Positions 34,882 to 43,527 of a stretch of 64,000 nt of DNA are shown here, in pieces. Numbering within the stretch: the first letter of the stretch is position 1; each line of letters begins with the position of its first letter. A program made the translations under genes and the position numbers. The DNA comes from Streptomyces sp. CA-210063 (GTDB lineage Bacteria > Actinomycetota > Actinomycetes > Streptomycetales > Streptomycetaceae). The notes under the pieces are model-generated. The model did no database searches. It saw only the letters and a program-made list of their open reading frames with translations, and had not been told where the DNA came from. Location of the stretch: assembly GCF_024612015.1 (NCBI RefSeq), contig NZ_CP102512.1, positions 4,774,001 through 4,838,000 of the forward strand, written 5' to 3'.

Positions 34882-37334
34882 GCACCACCCCGAAGCCCGG
34901 GGGCCGGCAGGTGAGCGTCGACCTCTCCGTCGTCGTCCCCGCCTACAACGAGGAGGACCGCCTCGCCCCCACGCTGGACACGATCGTCGCCCACCTGGCG
35001 GCGACGGAGGCGGCCGCCACCTGGGAGATCATCGTCGTCGACGACGGGTCGACGGACGCCACGGCCGACGTCGTGGCCACCGTCACCGCCCGCGACGCAC
35101 GCGTCCAGCTCGTCTCCGGCGGACCCCGCAACCGGGGCAAGGGCCATGCGCTGCGGCTCGGTGTCCTCGCCTCGCACGGCCGCCGGGTCCTGCTCACCGA
35201 CGCCGATCTCGCCGCGCCCATCGACGAGTTGGAGCGCCTCGACAAGGCGCTCGCCGACGGGCACACGGCCGCGATCGGCTCGCGCGAGGCGCCCGGCGCG
35301 AGCATCGAACGCCATCAGCACCGGCTGCGCGAGGCGCTGGGCCGGGCCGGCAACTTCCTGATACGCGGGGTCGCGGTGCCCGGCATCCGCGACACCCAGT
35401 GCGGTTTCAAGCTGTTCGACGGCGACCACGCCCGCGAGGCCTTCGCAGCCTCCCGCCTCAACGGGTTCGGGATCGACGTGGAGATCCTGCGGTACTTCCG
35501 CCGCAGCGGCTGGCCCGTCGTCGAGGTACCCGTGCGCTGGTCCCACCAGCCGGGCTCGAAGATCCGGCCGTACGACTACGCCCGTGTGCTCGGCGAACTC
35601 GCCGCGCTGCGGGCCCGTTCCGCCCGCCCCGCCGACGCCCTCGCGGTCACCTGCTTCCTCCTGATGTCCGTGGTCCTCTACATCGGCCGCTGGCTCGACC
35701 CGAACGGCCGCTATCTCTCCGACTCCCTCCAGGACCAGAACCAGTGGGAGTGGTTCTTCGCGGTCACGGCCGACAACCTCGTCCACCTCCGCAACCCCCT
35801 CTTCACCACCTTCCAGGGCTTCCCCGACGGCGTGAACCTGATGGCCAACACGGTCATGCTGGGCCTGTCCGTCCCCTTCGCCCCCATCACGCTCCTCTTA
35901 GGCCCGGCGGTCTCCCTCGCCCTCGTGACGACCCTGGGCCTCGCCGCCACGGCCGCCGCCTGGTACTGGCTGATCGTCAAAAGACTCGTACGGCACCGGG
36001 GCGCGGCCTTCGCCGGAGCGGCCCTCGCCGCCTTCGCGCCGCCGATGGTCAGCCACGCCAACGCGCACCCGAACTTCGTCGTCCTGTTCATGATCCCGCC
36101 GATCATCGACCGGGCGCTGCGCCTGTGCACGGGCGCCCGGACCACACGCGACGGCGTGATCCTCGGCCTGATGGCCGTGTACCAGATCTTCCTCGGCGAG
36201 GAAGCCCTCCTCCTCGCCGCGATGGGCATGCTGCTGTTCGCCGCCGCGTACGGGCTGACGCGCCGGGACGTGGCCCGCGACGCCTGGCAGCCGCTCCTGA
36301 AGGGCCTGGGCATCGCCGTCCTCGTGGCACTCCCCCTGGTCGCCTTCCCGCTCTCCTGGCAGTTCCTCGGCCCGCAGAGCTACGGGAACATCGCGCACGG
36401 CGACAACTCCGGCAACAGCCCGCTCGCCCTCCTCTCCTTCGCCGAGCGCTCACTCCTCGCGGGCGACCGCGACCGGGCGGACGCGCTCTCCCTCAACATC
36501 ACCGAGCAGAACGCCTTCTACGGCTGGCCACTGGTCCTCCTGGCCCTCGGCATCGTCGTACGCCTGTGGGAGCGCCCCCTGGTGAAGGCGCTCGCCGTCA
36601 CCGCGGTCGGCTCCGCCCTCCTCTCCCTGGGCCCGGAGTTCCGCCTCCCGCAGACGGACCTCGTGCTGCCCGGCCCCTGGGCGCTGCTCGCCGAGAAGCC
36701 CCTCTTCGAGTCGGTCATCGAGGGCCGCGTGGCGATGATCTGCGCCCCGGCGCTGGGCATGCTGCTGGCGATCGCCTGCGAACGACTGGCGGCCGAGCCG
36801 AGCCTCGGCACGCGGTACGTGGGCTTCATGGCGATCACCCTCGCCCTGCTGCCGATCGTCCCGGCCCCGCTGAAGTCCGTGGAGCGCGCCGAGGTCCCGG
36901 CGTTCATCGCGGACGGCACCTGGAAGTCGTACGTCGACACCGGGGCCGGCGAGACCCTGGTGCCCGTGCCGCTGCCCGACCCGGGCAACGCGGAGGCGCT
37001 GCGCTGGCAGACCACGGCGGACTTCGGCTTCCGGATGCCCGGCGGCTACTTCAACGGCCCCTTCGGCAAGGACCGCGTCGGCATCTACGGCGCCGCCCCC
37101 CGCCACACCTCCCACCTGCTGCGTGACGTCCGCTACACCGGCCGGGTCCCGGTGATCGGCGAGAACTGGCGGGCACAGGCCCGGAAGGACTTCGCGTACT
37201 GGCACGCGGGCGCGCTGGTCCTGCGCCCGCAGCCGTACGACGAGCAGTTGCGGGAGGCCGTGGACAAGCTGGTCGGGCGACCCGGGACGTGGGCGGACGG
37301 TGTGTGGGTATGGGACCTGCACGAAGGGGACTGA
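34878..37334 (+). CDS. Dolichyl-phosphate-sugar-type GT2 fused to polytopic membrane domain
   Basis: 818 residues. Residues 15-250 are a family 2 glycosyltransferase: SVVVPAYNEEDRLAPTL, IIVVDDGSTDATADVV, RGKGHALRLGVLASHG, LLTDADLAAPIDELERL and DTQCGFKLFDGDHAREAF, as in polyprenyl-phosphate glucosyl/mannosyltransferases. Residues 255-720 carry about ten membrane spans with a first loop rich in acidic residues and Asn, resembling GT-C transferases. This fusion could both charge a lipid carrier and use it at the membrane. It contains one TTA codon (35898-35900), so bldA dependence is possible. Start ATG 34878 overlaps the GntR stop. Confidence 0.85.
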   Translation: MSTTPKPGGRQVSVDLSVVVPAYNEEDRLAPTLDTIVAHLAATEAAATWEIIVVDDGSTDATADVVATVTARDARVQLVSGGPRNRGKGHALRLGVLASHGRRVLLTDADLAAPIDELERLDKALADGHTAAIGSREAPGASIERHQHRLREALGRAGNFLIRGVAVPGIRDTQCGFKLFDGDHAREAFAASRLNGFGIDVEILRYFRRSGWPVVEVPVRWSHQPGSKIRPYDYARVLGELAALRARSARPADALAVTCFLLMSVVLYIGRWLDPNGRYLSDSLQDQNQWEWFFAVTADNLVHLRNPLFTTFQGFPDGVNLMANTVMLGLSVPFAPITLLLGPAVSLALVTTLGLAATAAAWYWLIVKRLVRHRGAAFAGAALAAFAPPMVSHANAHPNFVVLFMIPPIIDRALRLCTGARTTRDGVILGLMAVYQIFLGEEALLLAAMGMLLFAAAYGLTRRDVARDAWQPLLKGLGIAVLVALPLVAFPLSWQFLGPQSYGNIAHGDNSGNSPLALLSFAERSLLAGDRDRADALSLNITEQNAFYGWPLVLLALGIVVRLWERPLVKALAVTAVGSALLSLGPEFRLPQTDLVLPGPWALLAEKPLFESVIEGRVAMICAPALGMLLAIACERLAAEPSLGTRYVGFMAITLALLPIVPAPLKSVERAEVPAFIADGTWKSYVDTGAGETLVPVPLPDPGNAEALRWQTTADFGFRMPGGYFNGPFGKDRVGIYGAAPRHTSHLLRDVRYTGRVPVIGENWRAQARKDFAYWHAGALVLRPQPYDEQLREAVDKLVGRPGTWADGVWVWDLHEGD

Positions 37335-37432
37335 AGACGCGTGCAGCGACTACGCTTCCCTGACCACTGTGTGCCGTACGCGAACGACTCCCTACCGTGT
37401 GTGTGCGGCCGGATGACGCGAGGAGTGCTCCT

Positions 37433-38083
37433 TTGGCCTGTGACCTCTGGTTGGTCCCGCTCGTCGACGTGTTGTGCCACACGCCCGACAACCCCTTCGC
37501 CGAGGAACTCGCGCTCTACAACAAGCTGTTGGGCGAGGCAGGGCTGCCGCCGGTGCCGGTGTACCAGTACATGCCGGGGCTGACCGGGGACGTCGCCCCC
37601 GTCGCGGGCTTCGACTACGACGCGCTGCACTTCCTGCGCCGGGCCTATCTGCTCCAGGTGTGCGGGCTCGCGGTGACGCCGGTGGACGCGCTGGGCGGGG
37701 ACTACGAGCAGCTCCTGGAGATGTTCGAGAGCACAGCCCAGCAGTCGCATCTGGTCTGGCACTACGACCACGCGGGCGCCTATGTCCCCGTCGACTTCCC
37801 GCACCCACTCTCCGACGACGAACTCCTCGCCGGGGGCGGCCCCTTGGGCTCCTCCCACGGCCTCCTGCGGGAACTGGAGCTCGTCGCACCGTCCATCGGC
37901 ATCGACCCCACGAACCCCCCGGCGCCACCCGAAGCCCCACTGGCCCCCACGGAGTTGGAGGAACCGGCCGTACCCGCCCCCTACGACCCCAGCCCCTTCG
38001 CCCGCGAACGCCACGTCTGGCTGGGCCTGCACGCGGCGGCGACCCGAAGTCTGGCGCAGGGATCGATGATCGTCTTCAGCTGA
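37433..38083 (+). CDS. Conserved hypothetical protein
   Basis: 216 residues, cytoplasmic, acidic, with no motif I can name: LWLVPLVDVLCHTPDNPFAEELALYNKLLGEAGLPPVPVYQYMPG, HFLRRAYLLQVCGLAVTPVDALGGDYEQLLEMFESTAQQSHLVWHYDHAGAYVPVDFP, then a Pro-rich segment and HVWLGLHAAATRS. The start is the rare TTG at 37433: AGGAG at 37421-37425 sits 7 bases before it, while ATG and GTG codons nearby are out of frame. It follows the glycosyltransferase by 98 bases. Confidence 0.75.
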   Translation: MACDLWLVPLVDVLCHTPDNPFAEELALYNKLLGEAGLPPVPVYQYMPGLTGDVAPVAGFDYDALHFLRRAYLLQVCGLAVTPVDALGGDYEQLLEMFESTAQQSHLVWHYDHAGAYVPVDFPHPLSDDELLAGGGPLGSSHGLLRELELVAPSIGIDPTNPPAPPEAPLAPTELEEPAVPAPYDPSPFARERHVWLGLHAAATRSLAQGSMIVFS

Positions 38084-38086
38084 GCC

Positions 38087-38215
38087 TCAGCGGCCCAGCG
38101 CCGACAGGCCCTTCTGCGGGTCGAAGACCATGAAGCAGGTCCGCCGGCCCTCCTCAGTGGTGAAGCAGGTCGCCTCCCGACATCGGAGAGTCCCACGCCC
38201 GGGACGGACCGGGGC
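38087..38215 (-). pseudogene. Remnant resembling a DUF3303-type protein C-terminus
   Basis: The frame ending at TGA 38087 reads TCFTTEEGRRTCFMVFDP, then QKGLSALGR, with strong G/C third-position bias over the last 26 codons but no start codon. It resembles the end of DUF3303-like proteins, where FTxEDGxRTxFMVFD is normally separated from the LQKGLxxLG end by about 30 residues. So this is probably a decayed fragment with both an N-terminal truncation and an internal deletion. The family assignment is from memory. Confidence 0.4.
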
Positions 38216-38251
38216 CGGGCACGCCGACGCGTGCCCGGCCCGGGTGAGCCG

Positions 38252-39535
38252 CTAGATGAACGAGTTGATCTCGATCGTCTCGTCGCGGCCCGGGCCGACG
38301 CCGATCGCGGAGATCGGGGCGCCGGACATGTCCTCCAGGGCCTTGACGTAGTTCTGGGCGTTCTTCGGGAGGTCGGAGAACGACTTGGCCTTGGTGATGT
38401 CCTCGGACCAGCCGGGGAGGGTCTCGTAGACGGGCTTGGCGTGGTGGAAGTCGGACTGGGAGTAGGGGAGTTCCTCGACGCGCTTGCCGTCGATCTCGTA
38501 GGCGACGCAGACCGGGATCTGTTCCCAGCCCGTGAGGACGTCGAGCTTGGTGAGGAAGAAGTCGGTCAGGCCGTTCACGCGGGTCGCGTAGCGGGCGATG
38601 ACCGCGTCGAACCAGCCGCAGCGACGGTCGCGGCCCGTGGTCACGCCCCGCTCACCGCCGATACGGCGCAGCGCCTCGCCGTCCTCGTCGAAGAGTTCCG
38701 TGGGGAACGGGCCGGCGCCGACACGGGTCGTGTACGCCTTGAGGATGCCGATGACCCGGCTGATCTTCGTCGGGCCGACGCCGGCACCCGTGCAGGCGCC
38801 ACCGGCGGTCGGGTTCGACGAGGTCACGAAGGGGTACGTGCCGTGGTCGATGTCCAGCAGGGTCCCCTGGCCGCCTTCGAACAGGACGACCTTGTTGTCC
38901 TCGAGGGCCTGGTTGAGGACCAGGACCGTGTCGGTGACGTACGGGGCGAGCTTGTCGGCGTAGACGAGGAGTTCCTCGACGACCTGGTCCACCGCGATGG
39001 CGCGGCGGTTGTAGAGCTTGGTGAGGAGCTGGTTCTTGACGTCGAGGGCCGCCTCGACCTTCTGCGTCAGGATCGACTCGTCGTAGAGGTCCTGGACTCG
39101 GATGCCCACGCGGTTGATCTTGTCGGCGTAGGTCGGGCCGATGCCACGGCCCGTCGTACCGATCTTCCGCTTACCGAGGAAACGTTCCGTGACCTTGTCC
39201 ACGGTCACGTTGTACGGCGTGATGATGTGAGCGTTGCCGCTGATCAGGAGCTTGGACGTGTCGACGCCGCGCTCGTTCAGACCGCTCAGCTCGGAGAGCA
39301 GGACCGACGGGTCGACGACGACGCCGTTACCGATGACCGGAGTGCACTCCGGAGTGAGGATCCCGGAAGGGAGGAGGTGCAGGGCATACTTCTGGTCGCC
39401 CACGACTACCGTGTGGCCGGCGTTGTTGCCGCCCTGGTAGCGCACCACATAATCGACGGAGCCACCGAGTAGGTCCGTCGCCTTTCCCTTGCCTTCGTCA
39501 CCCCACTGAGCACCGAGCAGCACAAGTGCGGGCAC
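38252..39535 (-). CDS. purA: Adenylosuccinate synthetase
   Basis: 427 residues. GTP-binding start [21 protein letters not shown], conserved [50 protein letters not shown] and [13 protein letters not shown]. It joins IMP and aspartate to form adenylosuccinate for AMP synthesis in the cytoplasm. GTG at 39535 is the start. The leader on the coding side contains a strong hairpin near 39662-39690 that could attenuate expression. Confidence 0.96.
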   Translation of the reverse strand: MPALVLLGAQWGDEGKGKATDLLGGSVDYVVRYQGGNNAGHTVVVGDQKYALHLLPSGILTPECTPVIGNGVVVDPSVLLSELSGLNERGVDTSKLLISGNAHIITPYNVTVDKVTERFLGKRKIGTTGRGIGPTYADKINRVGIRVQDLYDESILTQKVEAALDVKNQLLTKLYNRRAIAVDQVVEELLVYADKLAPYVTDTVLVLNQALEDNKVVLFEGGQGTLLDIDHGTYPFVTSSNPTAGGACTGAGVGPTKISRVIGILKAYTTRVGAGPFPTELFDEDGEALRRIGGERGVTTGRDRRCGWFDAVIARYATRVNGLTDFFLTKLDVLTGWEQIPVCVAYEIDGKRVEELPYSQSDFHHAKPVYETLPGWSEDITKAKSFSDLPKNAQNYVKALEDMSGAPISAIGVGPGRDETIEINSFI

Positions 39536-39659
39536 GCGCGTACACCCCTTCCGGGCGGGGCATGTCCAAGGTCGGGGGCGTACGCGATGGCTCATTACCG
39601 TCGCGTGCGCCGCGACCGTCGTTGGCCGCACACTGTGGACCCGGATGCCCCGGAATAGA

Positions 39660-39691
39660 CGAAGCCCCTGGCGCAATAGCGCAAGGGGCTC
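39660..39691. promoter_or_regulatory. Strong hairpin in the purA / DAGK-like intergenic region
   Basis: GAAGCCCCTGGCGC and GCGCAAGGGGCTC pair over about 12 bases around AATA with one mismatch. It lies in the 197-base gap between divergent genes. For purA it would be in the 5' leader about 125 bases before the start; it may be an attenuator or structured leader. It is not a tRNA. Confidence 0.5.
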
Positions 39692-39732
39692 TTGCACAAA
39701 GATGCTACCCGAGGAAGCGAGGCAGGACCGAG

Positions 39733-40665
39733 GTGGCGACTCCCGACCAGCTCCTCGTGGTCATCGACCCCCTTGCCCGTCGCACGGACGGCGAGGCCGT
39801 ACGGATCGCGAAAGACGTGCTCAGCGCGGGTGCGGCGAGTACGAAAGTGTGCCTTCCCGAGGGGCCCGAGGAATTCGCGCGAGCGCTCTCGCGGCGGGGT
39901 TCGCGGCGGCCGGTGGTGGTCGGTGACGACCGCGCGCTGCTGCGGACCGTGGCTCTTTTGCATCGGCAGCGGGAGCTGACGGCGTGCGCCCTCTCGCTGA
40001 TCCCCGTGGGTTCGGCCCTGGGGCTCGCCCGCTCCCTCGGCGTGCCGACCGGGGCGGTCGCGGCGGCCCGCGCCGCCCTCGACGGCGTCGAGCGACGGCT
40101 GGATCTGCTCGTCGACGACAGCGACGGGGTGGTGCTGGGCACGCTGCGGATACCGGTCCTGCCGGGTGCGCCGCCCCCGGAACCGGAGGATCCGGCCGAC
40201 GCGGAGGCCGGCACCTGCGCGGGCACGGAAGCAGACGGCGGCGCCTCGGCCGGCCACCACTCGTGGCTGCGCGCCTGGCCGCAGTCCCTCGTCCGTACGT
40301 TGTCCACGCGGCCTTCGCGGCCCGCGCGGGCGTTCCGTCCGCCGCGGCCGCGCATACGGGTCGCCGCGGGGGGCGGGGCCGGGCCCTCGCGGCTGCGGGT
40401 GGAGGTGGACGGGGTGATGCTCGTCGACCTGGACCAGCCCGTGGAGGGCGTGTCCATCTCCCCCGGCACGGACGGCGGCGCCGACGTCGAGGTCCGGCCG
40501 GTGTCGGTGGGCGCCGAGGCGGCCCCGCTGCACGCGATCGGCCACCGGGTGACCGTGTCGGGCGCGGACTTCCGCTACCGGGCGGATTCGCTGGTGGCGG
40601 GGCCTGTGCGGACGCGGACGTGGACGGTGCGGGAGGGGGCTTGGGGGCTGACGCTGCCGGGGTGA
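39733..40665 (+). CDS. Diacylglycerol-kinase-like protein with degenerate catalytic motif
   Basis: 310 residues. Fold matches the DAGK/sphingosine-kinase catalytic domain: [46 protein letters not shown], then [19 protein letters not shown] in place of GGDGT, and [18 protein letters not shown] in place of PxGTxNDxAR. A Pro/Ala-rich insert (residues about 145-225) precedes the C-terminal beta-sandwich ([27 protein letters not shown]). Loss of GGDGT suggests no kinase activity. GTG 39733 has GCAGGA upstream. Confidence 0.78.
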   Translation: MATPDQLLVVIDPLARRTDGEAVRIAKDVLSAGAASTKVCLPEGPEEFARALSRRGSRRPVVVGDDRALLRTVALLHRQRELTACALSLIPVGSALGLARSLGVPTGAVAAARAALDGVERRLDLLVDDSDGVVLGTLRIPVLPGAPPPEPEDPADAEAGTCAGTEADGGASAGHHSWLRAWPQSLVRTLSTRPSRPARAFRPPRPRIRVAAGGGAGPSRLRVEVDGVMLVDLDQPVEGVSISPGTDGGADVEVRPVSVGAEAAPLHAIGHRVTVSGADFRYRADSLVAGPVRTRTWTVREGAWGLTLPG

Positions 40666-40724
40666 GGGTAGGGCCCCAGGGCCGGGAAGGGCGCCCGGGA
40701 GGCGCCCCTTCGACGGTCAGCGTG

Positions 40725-41096
40725 TCAGCAGCTCATCGCCCATGTGTGGGAGTCGCCGTCGTCGTTGGCGGCTCCGTTGTAGCCGACCTCCTGGCCGGGG
40801 GTCAGGCAGATGGTCATGTGGCCGCCGAGGCTGCCGCGCGAGTAGACCTTGACGTGGTCCTTGACGCCCGGGCCGGAGATGCCGTGGTTGGCCCAGGAGG
40901 AGTCCTCGTCGGCGATGTTGCTCTCCCACCAGTGGTCGTCGCCCGGCCACTCGACCTTCATGCCGGAGAAATTGGCGTCCGTCCACACACAGAAGTTGCC
41001 GCTGCCGCAGACGGCCGCCTGTGCGGAGGACGAGGACGCGAGGACCACTCCTGCGGAGAGGAGTACGGCGGAGAACAGGGCGGTGAAGCGCTTCAT
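40725..41096 (-). CDS. Secreted peptidase-inhibitor I36 / beta-gamma-crystallin-like protein
   Basis: 123 residues. Signal peptide (KRFTALFSAVLLSAGVVLASSSSAQA), then a compact Cys-containing domain: CGSGNFCVWTDANFSGMKVEWPGDD, SSWANHGISGPGVKDHVKVYS and MTICLTPGQEVGYNG, as in the I36 inhibitor family of Streptomyces. It probably folds into a Greek-key sandwich outside the cell. Its ATG overlaps the stop of the upstream lipoprotein (ATGA), so it is the last gene of a three-gene secreted-protein operon. Confidence 0.82.
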   Translation of the reverse strand: MKRFTALFSAVLLSAGVVLASSSSAQAAVCGSGNFCVWTDANFSGMKVEWPGDDHWWESNIADEDSSWANHGISGPGVKDHVKVYSRGSLGGHMTICLTPGQEVGYNGAANDDGDSHTWAMSC

Positions 41097-41644
41097 CGTG
41101 GGGTGTTTCCCTTCGGGGGTGGGGGGTTGGTGCTGCCGGTCAGAGAGGTGGCTTCGGTGAGGGCGCGGGCGCGCAGCCGCCGCCAGTCGGCGAGTTCGCT
41201 GCGGTGGCCCGCGCGGACCTCGGCGAGGGTGCGGTCGGTGTGGGCGGCCTCGGGCCTGAGGTTGTTGACGATCGTCGAGGTACGGAACCAGAGGCGCTGG
41301 TCGCCGTAGAGCCGCCGCTGGGCCGCGGCCAGGCAGCCGTCGGTGTGGGCGCGGACGACGTATCCGGTGGGCAGCCGCACGGACAGTTCCGTGCGGCCCG
41401 CCCCGAACATCGCCTCGGCGATCCGCGCCCGCTCGGCGTCCGGCGGCGGGCTCTGCCCGGCGCGCGGCGGAGTGAGCCCCTGGCGGCTCAGGCACGCGTC
41501 GGTGAGCCGCTGGGTCGCGGCCCTGATGACGTCGTCCGGGGCGAGCCGGGGCGGGGCCGGGGCCGTCGAACAGGCGGTACCGGCGGTGAGGAGCAGACCG
41601 CAGGCGAGGAGCGCGGCGGCGGCCGTACGGAGGCGAGGGTTCAT
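41093..41644 (-). CDS. Predicted lipoprotein, unknown function
   Basis: 183 residues. Lipobox signal (ALLACGLLLTAGTAC; Cys about residue 25) then a hydrophilic helical domain with two Cys (DACLSRQG, DGCLAAAQRRLYGDQRLWF). Between two small secreted crystallin-like genes, 46 bases after the first and overlapping the second. It may anchor or process them; no family recognised. Confidence 0.75.
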   Translation of the reverse strand: MNPRLRTAAAALLACGLLLTAGTACSTAPAPPRLAPDDVIRAATQRLTDACLSRQGLTPPRAGQSPPPDAERARIAEAMFGAGRTELSVRLPTGYVVRAHTDGCLAAAQRRLYGDQRLWFRTSTIVNNLRPEAAHTDRTLAEVRAGHRSELADWRRLRARALTEATSLTGSTNPPPPKGNTPR

Positions 41645-41690
41645 CTGGGGTGCTGGTGCTCGGGCGACCGAGGCGTTCCGGATACCGCGC

Positions 41691-42065
41691 TCAGCCCGCC
41701 TCGCACCCCATCCGCGTGTCGCTGACGCCGTCGAACTTCGTCGCCCACGCGCTCCAGTCGTCGGCGTGGTCGTCGGGGCGGATCTCGCGGTAGAGGCAGC
41801 CGCCGCCGGGCTTGAAGCTGATGGCGAAGACGCTGACGGGGGCGTGGGAGTCGAAGGAGTACGCGTGGCGCTTCACGCGGGGGTCGGCCTCGCGGTAGCC
41901 GGGCGGGGCGTAGTCCCAGGCGCCGCCGGGGCCCATCTGGCCGCGCTCGGGCCAGAAGTACACATGGCCCGGCGGTACGGCGGCGGGCGCGGTGGCCGGG
42001 ACAGCCGGGGAGGCGGCGGGGAGGAGAGCGGCGAAGGCCGCGGAGACGATGGCGAGCTGGCGCAT
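41691..42065 (-). CDS. Small secreted protein, crystallin/I36-like
   Basis: 124 residues. Signal peptide (RQLAIVSAAFAALLPAASPA), then GHVYFWPERGQMGPGGAWDYAPPGYREADPRVKRHAYSFDSHAPVSVFAISF and two Cys (GGGCLYREIR, RMGCEAG). It resembles I36/beta-gamma-crystallin-like domains but is divergent, so the call is tentative. First gene of the secreted operon. Confidence 0.7.
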   Translation of the reverse strand: MRQLAIVSAAFAALLPAASPAVPATAPAAVPPGHVYFWPERGQMGPGGAWDYAPPGYREADPRVKRHAYSFDSHAPVSVFAISFKPGGGCLYREIRPDDHADDWSAWATKFDGVSDTRMGCEAG

Positions 42066-42213
42066 GGGGTGGATTCCCGGGAACGGTCGGTCGACAGGGG
42101 CCAGCCAAAGCTGACACGGCGACCTGCCCAGCGTTTACCCCGATATGCCCCCTTCCATCCGTTCGAGCGAGCGCGCAGGGGCGCGCATTGCCACAGCCTC
42201 CACGGCCGGGGTC

Positions 42214-43527
42214 TCACGCCTCCGGCCCGAGCGACCCGGCACCACCCGCCACGCTCTCCGCACCGTCCGACTCGTCCTTCAGCCCCACCCCGGTCAGGCC
42301 CAGCTCCCGTGCTCGGAGCATCAGCGTGGTCAGCTTGGTGGCGGCCGTCTCGTAGGACAGGCCCAGGGGTGGGCGGATGTTGGAGAGGCAGTTGCGGTCG
42401 GCGTCGGTCGTGGTGCCCGGTACGGGGGCGTGCGTCAGGTAGGCGCCCAGGGAGTCGGCGGCGGACATGCCGGGACGTTCTCCGACGAGGACGACGACCT
42501 GGCCGGCGCCCATGGCGTGGGCGATGTCGTCGCCGAGGGCCACCCGGGCCTGTTCGGCGAGGACGACAGGGGCGATCCGCAGGCCGGGCAGGCGCTCGGT
42601 GGTCGCGCGGATCACCGCCGCCGCGTGCTCGTGGACCGCGCGGCTGGACAGCCCGTCCGCGACGACGAACACCACGTCCCAGTCCTCGCGGGGCAGATGC
42701 GCCCGGTCGGTGGGGTGCAGACGGCGGCCGAGGTCGGGGCGCCGGAGGTAGGCCGTACGGTCGGGAGCGGCGCTGCGGACCCGTATCGTCGGCGTGCCCG
42801 TCAGCTCCGCCGCCACCGCGTCCGGGTCGAACGGCGAGTGCACCGCGTCCCGCGCCGCCGCGTGCGCCGCCTGGAGTGCGAGCCGGTGCCGGGTCGGCAA
42901 CGCGGTCCCGGCACGACCGAGCCCGATCCGCGCCTGAGTGTGCCGACGCAACGCGGTCCACAGGTCTGGGGTGGGGGCGGCGACTGGGTCGACGGCTGAG
43001 ACGGCGGCCGGGTCGACGGCGGGGCCGGCGGCCGGGTCGACGGCGGGGCCGGCGGCCGGGTCGACGGCCGGGTCGACGGCGGGGCCGGCGGCGGGGTCGA
43101 CGGCCGGGACGCCGAGGAAATCAGCGCCCGGACCGGCACCCGGGACAGCGGCGGGGGCGACAGCGGGAGCGGCGACTGGATCGACGGCGGGGGCGATGGC
43201 CGGGTCGACGGCTGAGACGGCGGCGGGGTCGACGGCGGGGCCGGCGCCCGGGACAGCAGCAGGGTCGACGGCCGGGACGCCGAGGAAGTCAGCGCCCGGA
43301 CCGGCACCGGGGACAGCGGCGGGGTCGACAGCGGGAGCGGCGACCGAGTCCGCGGCGACGCCGACGGCTGGCACGGCGACGAAGTCGGCGCCCGGACCGG
43401 CGGCCGAGACGGCGGGGTCCGCGGCGGGGCCGGCGGTCGAGTCCGCGGTGGAGCCGTCGGACATCAGCGCCCGTACCATCACCGCCAGTCGGCGGTCACT
43501 CGCGTCGGGTCGTCGAGGTTTCGTCAT
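42214..43527 (-). CDS. eutC: Ethanolamine ammonia-lyase small subunit with repeat insert
   Basis: 437 residues, against roughly 260-300 usual. The C-terminal 260 residues are a standard EutC: LWTALRRHTQARIGLGRAGTALPTRHRLALQ, DVVFVVADGLSSRAVHEHA, VVLVGERPGMSAADSLGAYLTHAP and DRNCLSNIRPPLGLSYETAATKL. With EutB it deaminates ethanolamine to acetaldehyde and ammonia using adenosylcobalamin. An N-terminal insert of about 150 residues is nearly pure Ala/Val/Pro/Asp/Gly (AVDPAAVPGAGPGADF units). ATG 43527 overlaps the eutB stop (ATGA). Confidence 0.92.
   Translation of the reverse strand: MTKPRRPDASDRRLAVMVRALMSDGSTADSTAGPAADPAVSAAGPGADFVAVPAVGVAADSVAAPAVDPAAVPGAGPGADFLGVPAVDPAAVPGAGPAVDPAAVSAVDPAIAPAVDPVAAPAVAPAAVPGAGPGADFLGVPAVDPAAGPAVDPAVDPAAGPAVDPAAGPAVDPAAVSAVDPVAAPTPDLWTALRRHTQARIGLGRAGTALPTRHRLALQAAHAAARDAVHSPFDPDAVAAELTGTPTIRVRSAAPDRTAYLRRPDLGRRLHPTDRAHLPREDWDVVFVVADGLSSRAVHEHAAAVIRATTERLPGLRIAPVVLAEQARVALGDDIAHAMGAGQVVVLVGERPGMSAADSLGAYLTHAPVPGTTTDADRNCLSNIRPPLGLSYETAATKLTTLMLRARELGLTGVGLKDESDGAESVAGGAGSLGPEA
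42980..43470. repeat. Tandem repeat tract in eutC
   Basis: On the + strand the unit GGGTCGACGGCNGGG and relatives (15 to about 60 bases) repeat many times with near-identical third positions. Two longer units each contain an ADFLGVPAVDPAA coding block. This is slippage-type expansion in frame. Confidence 0.85.

Noticed and set aside
34856..37126. Long open frame overlapping the glycosyltransferase gene
   Set aside because: Arg/Pro-rich shadow in the +1 frame of a well-supported gene.
39660..39691. Possible tRNA in the purA gap
   Set aside because: A single hairpin without cloverleaf arms or a CCA-type end.
42980..43470. Possible CRISPR or transposon end in the eutC repeat tract
   Set aside because: Repeats are contiguous, in frame and coding; no spacers or terminal inverted repeats.
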